64,000 nt of DNA from Rhizobium giardinii bv. giardinii H152 (GTDB lineage: Bacteria; Pseudomonadota; Alphaproteobacteria; Rhizobiales; Rhizobiaceae): the NCBI RefSeq assembly GCF_000379605.1, contig NZ_KB902691.1, positions 311,056-375,055 of the forward strand, given 5' to 3'. Under the pieces are notes generated by a model. The model was not told the origin of the DNA. It did not search any database and worked only from the letters and a program-made list of their open reading frames with translations. Shown one piece after another: positions 61,507-64,000 of this stretch (positions within the stretch are counted from its first letter, which is position 1; each line of letters begins with the position of its first letter). The translations under genes and the position numbers were made by a program.

Positions 61507-62496
61507 TCACTGGATCAGGCCGACTCGGTGCTCCTCGCGCTTCGTCGCGTTCCAGACGCCTACCGTCGCCCACTTTGGCTCGATCGGCAAGACCGGTTCT
61601 AGTTTGCGTTCAACAATCTGTACTTGTTTTTCGCGCTCCGGCATCTTTATCTTGCCAAGGTCGTCCCCAACCTTGCGCACAAGCCGCTCGAGGATGTCGA
61701 ATCTCCCGTCGTCCGTCTTCTTCGCAATATCGTTGCTGAGTTCCGTCGCGATCGGCCCGCCGCCGAGGTCCGCAACGGTAATCGGCCGCGTCTCTTCCGC
61801 CGTCGCAGACGCGACATTGCGCAGGGTGAGCGACAGCGTGCCGATATTGGCACCCAGCGTCAGGCGCTGCGCCTCTTCAGTCGTGACTTCGAAGGTCACC
61901 GTCTTGACGACGGAGGGCTCATCCTTGCGCTCGTCGGCTGTCTGGTCCACCGCCAGCACCTTCACGCCCTGGAGAAGCACATCGACATAGGTCTGCTCGC
62001 TGTTGTTCTCCCGGTTCTGGACGACACGGGTCAGAAGCACATCGACACGGTCCGATGGGCGCACGAAGCCCGCAACCCCGAGAACGTCGTTGACGCGGAT
62101 CGACACGGCCTTCATGCCCTGGTCGAGCGCCGCCGACAATGTCGCCCGCTCGCCGGCGCCGGTGATCTTCGAGGCGAGCACCGGCTCGCCGGGATCGATC
62201 GCCGCCATGGCGTAGCGTGGCTTGTCGGCATCACCGACCACCGCCTCGATGCTGTCGAACGAGCCGTCCGGCCGCTCGCCGGCGGGCCAGGGAATGGCCC
62301 TGAGACTTTCGGGCCGCACCACATCGCCGAAGCGCATCGCCTTGGCCGCGACAACGAGAATTTTCTCCTGCCCCTTCTTATCACCGCTGGCCGCAAGCTG
62401 CGCCTGCTGGTCGGCGAGATAACTGCGCATCGCAAAAACCGCGGTGCCGGCAAGTAAAATGGAAACAACTAGACTAAGGATCGTTGAGAAACGCAT
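61507..62496 (-). CDS. cpaB: Tad pilus assembly protein CpaB/RcpC
   Basis: A 329-residue protein. An N-terminal membrane anchor (MRFSTILSLVVSILLAGTAV) is followed by a SAF-like domain (ILVVAAKAMRFGDVVRPESL) and the CpaB/RcpC region (MKAVSIRVNDVLGVAGFVRP, SDRVDVLLTR, VTFEVTTEEAQRLTLGANIG). It works with the secretin at the outer membrane, perhaps via peptidoglycan contact through the SAF domain. I use the ATG at 62496. It starts 103 bp downstream of the pilin stop, behind a strong hairpin. Confidence 0.92.
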   Translation of the reverse strand: MRFSTILSLVVSILLAGTAVFAMRSYLADQQAQLAASGDKKGQEKILVVAAKAMRFGDVVRPESLRAIPWPAGERPDGSFDSIEAVVGDADKPRYAMAAIDPGEPVLASKITGAGERATLSAALDQGMKAVSIRVNDVLGVAGFVRPSDRVDVLLTRVVQNRENNSEQTYVDVLLQGVKVLAVDQTADERKDEPSVVKTVTFEVTTEEAQRLTLGANIGTLSLTLRNVASATAEETRPITVADLGGGPIATELSNDIAKKTDDGRFDILERLVRKVGDDLGKIKMPEREKQVQIVERKLEPVLPIEPKWATVGVWNATKREEHRVGLIQ

Positions 62497-62550
62497 CGCC
62501 GGTACTCGCAACACTGGACAGAATACGTCCGTTTCTTAAATTTATTTTTA

Positions 62551-62583
62551 ATGGAGAGGGGTTAATAAACATCCCCTCTCCAT
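62551..62583 (-). terminator. Hairpin between the pilin and cpaB genes
   Basis: ATGGAGAGGGG and CCCCTCTCCAT form a perfect 11-bp stem with an 11-nt loop. On the minus strand it is followed by an A/T-rich run (TAAAAATAAATTT). It probably ends most pilin transcripts and protects their 3' ends, giving excess pilin over assembly proteins. Confidence 0.75.
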
Positions 62584-62598
62584 ATTATAAATGTAATA

Positions 62599-62793
62599 TC
62601 AGGCCGGAACTGCCAGTTCGGTTGTGAACCAGCCTGCCCATGCATTCCAGACGGTGGCGAGATTGTCACCAGCCAAAGTCACCGCCGTGATGACGCCGCC
62701 GACAAGCAAGGCAAGAAGGATCAGATATTCAGTCAGCGCAACGCCATCTTCTTCCCGCGCGAAAGCGCGTACTGCAGACAAAAGTGCTTTCAT
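62599..62793 (-). CDS. flp: Flp/Fap-type pilin
   Basis: A 64-residue prepilin. The leader MKALLSAVRAFAREEDG ends at the Gly cleavage site, followed by VALTEYLILLALLVGGVITA with the Glu-Tyr pair at mature positions 5-6 that defines Flp pilins. The hydrophobic segment continues to GDNLATVWNAW. The ATG has a strong GGAGG 9 bp upstream. It is the major pilin of the tad/cpa locus and the first gene of the minus-strand operon, divergent from the prepilin peptidase gene. Confidence 0.95.
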   Translation of the reverse strand: MKALLSAVRAFAREEDGVALTEYLILLALLVGGVITAVTLAGDNLATVWNAWAGWFTTELAVPA

Positions 62794-63115
62794 CGAGAAT
62801 TACCTCCAAAATATTCGACGCGCCCGCAATGTGCCCCTGGCCCGCCACGTCGTCGAGACCGCCCCTCCGACTGTTGTTATTAATAATCCCTTAATTATTA
62901 TTTCGTCAATTGCTAACGCATGGTCATTTTTGGGATCTGTATTTCATGGTTAAAATCCGATAGGATGGGAGGGGCGTCAATCGCTAGATCATATGCTGTA
63001 CAAACCGGAGGTATGGTAGTATTGATTGACCGTCATCTACCCCCAATGACGTAGTCGCCGTTTGGCATCTTTTTGATTTTGTAAAAATACAGGATTTTCA
63101 GCGACCGAGGGGAAC
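62794..63115. promoter_or_regulatory. Divergent promoter region of pilin and prepilin peptidase genes
   Basis: A 322-bp gap, notably AT-rich around 62870-62950 (TTGTTATTAATAATCC, CCTTAATTATTATTTCG) in contrast with the surrounding genes. It must hold the pilin promoter and its 5' leader as well as the cpaA promoter. I see no clear consensus promoter, operator or RNA gene in it. Confidence 0.5.
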
Positions 63116-63637
63116 ATGACGCAAATAATCCACATTATTACTGCGCACTCAGTATTACTTTTCCTCTATGCTGCCTGGAGCGACTTCCGCAGCTGGAAAA
63201 TACCGAACGGCGCCATCCTCGCCCTCCTCGCGCTCTATTGCCTGCGGGCCCTTGCGGAATTGCTGACGGCCGGCGATCTCGGCGCAGCGCTCTTCTCCAC
63301 CGCCGGTTTCGGCGGCGATGCCGCCGCCGGCCTCCTGCTGTTCGTCCTTGGGGTGGTTCTCTGGAGCCTGGGCCTTTTCGGCGCCGGCGATGCCAAGCTT
63401 TTTCTGCCGATCGGTCTCTTCATCGGCTGGCACGGCATGCTGCCCTTCGCCGTCTTTCTGCTGATCGGCGGCATCCTTGCTTTGCTGGCTTTACGATTGC
63501 CGATGCCGTTGCAGCTGGCGCATCTGAGCCTGTTCATGCGCATCGAGGAAATCCGCGCGACGCGCAAAGTCCCTTACGGCGTCGTCATGGTCATCGCGGC
63601 ACTCTCGGTACTGGCGGTTCGCTACGGCAAGGCCTGA
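63116..63637 (+). CDS. cpaA: Prepilin peptidase CpaA/TadV
   Basis: A 173-residue membrane aspartyl protease of the type IV prepilin peptidase family without the methyltransferase domain. The two catalytic Asp motifs are visible: YAAWSDFRSWKIPNGAIL near residue 20 and GLFGAGDAKLFLPIGLF near residue 90. Five to six hydrophobic spans fill the rest. It cleaves the Flp pilin and probably the TadE/G proteins after their leader Gly. The ATG has AGGGG just upstream. It is divergent from the pilin operon. Confidence 0.95.
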   Translation: MTQIIHIITAHSVLLFLYAAWSDFRSWKIPNGAILALLALYCLRALAELLTAGDLGAALFSTAGFGGDAAAGLLLFVLGVVLWSLGLFGAGDAKLFLPIGLFIGWHGMLPFAVFLLIGGILALLALRLPMPLQLAHLSLFMRIEEIRATRKVPYGVVMVIAALSVLAVRYGKA

Positions 63638-63725
63638 GAGACGGCGGATGCAAGCAGTTTGAGGCGCGCGAAGGTCGACGCTCCTCCTTCGCAGTCGCGC
63701 ATCGGGGTTGTCCGTAAAATCAAGA

Positions 63726-63765
63726 CTACAGCGCCGCGGGTCAACCATGACACGCGGCGCTGTAG
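63726..63765. repeat. Palindromic intergenic repeat CTACAGCGCCGCG
   Basis: CTACAGCGCCGCG and its exact reverse complement (63753-63765) flank a 14-nt loop, a perfect 13-bp stem. It lies downstream of cpaA and could stop its transcription. I recall this CTACAGCG...CGCTGTAG pattern as a recurrent rhizobial intergenic palindrome. Confidence 0.7.
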
Positions 63766-63781
63766 TACTATGAAACTGCCG

Positions 63782-63820
63782 CATAATTTCCTTAAATCGA
63801 GTCCGACTTAAGGAATTATG
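63782..63820. terminator. AT-rich hairpin between convergent genes
   Basis: CATAATTTCCTTAA and TTAAGGAATTATG form a 13-bp stem with one bulged T and a short loop. It lies 15 bp downstream of the amino-acid binding-protein stop (minus strand) and could also serve cpaA. Similar CCTTAAATCG/CGATTTAAGG hairpins recur between rhizobial genes. Confidence 0.6.
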
Positions 63821-63834
63821 AGAGTGATCTCAAC

Positions 63835-64000
63835 TCAAGGAATCGGAGTGAATTTCAATTCGGTGATCGGCACGACCTTGTCGGTGCGGGTCATCTTGTA
63901 CTCCGTATCCGGGCCGAGCCATTTGTCCCAGATCTTGTTGAGTTCGCCGGAGGCGTCGAGCGCGTGCAGAGCCTCGTTGATCTTGGCGGTCAGAGCCGGC
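63835..64000 (-). CDS. Amino-acid ABC transporter binding protein (C-terminal part only)
   Basis: The last 54 codons of a family 3 solute-binding protein. The translation TAKINEALHALDASGELNKI then WDKWLGPDTEYKMTRTDKV and ELKFTPIP before the stop matches the end of glutamate/aspartate or general polar amino-acid binders, where a final KIWDKWLG helix is typical. The N-terminus and any permease partners lie beyond the window. The substrate is unknown. Confidence 0.85.
   Translation of the reverse strand, partial: PALTAKINEALHALDASGELNKIWDKWLGPDTEYKMTRTDKVVPITELKFTPIP

Noticed and set aside
1-64000. CRISPR arrays, tRNA or rRNA genes, insertion sequences, phage genes, replication origin
   Set aside because: I found no regularly spaced repeats, no tRNA-like T-loop pattern in a cloverleaf context, no rRNA sequence, and no transposase, integrase or rep genes. 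The only mobile-type traces are the palindromic repeats and the vapBC remnant.

Overview
The window reads as a chromosome or chromid segment of a Rhizobiaceae-type alphaproteobacterium (Rhizobium / Agrobacterium / Ensifer relatives). The evidence is high-GC coding, the glxBCD and soxBDAG gene sets, a hut operon using the HutF-HutG route, a Ctp/Cpa-type tad pilus locus, a TGA-N9-TCA iron box, and GC-rich palindromic intergenic repeats of the kind common in rhizobia. I saw no rRNA, tRNA, CRISPR array, phage or intact insertion sequence. Species cannot be decided from the window alone.

Layout. (1) 1-6605: a sugar uptake and catabolism operon on the minus strand (Gfo/Idh/MocA dehydrogenase, TIM-barrel isomerase, binding protein, two permeases, ATPase) facing a LacI-type regulator, with a perfect 18-bp LacI-type operator between them. 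(2) 6709-8040: a lone DadA-like FAD oxidoreductase. (3) 8202-20618: purU, a glutamine-synthetase-like gmaS/glnT, glxDCB, an XRE-cupin regulator and a GlxA-type AraC regulator on the minus strand, diverging from soxBDAG on the plus strand. This is the gene content of the N-methylglutamate pathway (GmaS, MgsABC, MgdABCD), so I read it as a methylamine or N-methyl-amino-acid utilisation locus. (4) 20927-30040: histidine utilisation (hutC, hutF against hutI, hutH, hutG, hutU, hutD) with a HutC-type operator and a vapBC module, toxin frameshifted, lying between hutU and hutD. (5) 30083-36936: a polar amino-acid ABC importer, a histidine-ammonia-lyase homologue that lacks the Ala-Ser-Gly triad needed for the MIO cofactor, a SolA-like N-methyl amino-acid oxidase, and a divergent HutC-family regulator.

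(6) 36987-42325: a TetR-regulated RND efflux pair with two TetR operators around a promoter. (7) 42326-48379: a decayed hexosaminidase fragment, a GNAT gene, and a FecCD-type iron-siderophore importer with two tandem binding proteins, facing a methyltransferase across an IRO-box-like site. (8) 49004-63637: a complete tad/cpa pilus locus including a pilin, prepilin peptidase, secretin, motor ATPase, platform proteins, three TadE/G pseudopilins, an embedded L,D-transpeptidase and an extra AAA+ ATPase. (9) 63835-64000: the 3' end of another amino-acid binding protein.

Regions 3-5 share a theme. They take histidine, methylamine-like compounds and probably N-methylated amino acids to glutamate plus one-carbon units (formaldehyde, formate). 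The most unusual items are the MIO-less lyase operon, the N-methylglutamate-type cluster whose FMN subunit has lost iron-sulfur cysteines, palindromic repeats that appear to supply ribosome binding sites, and the L,D-transpeptidase translationally coupled into the pilus operon.
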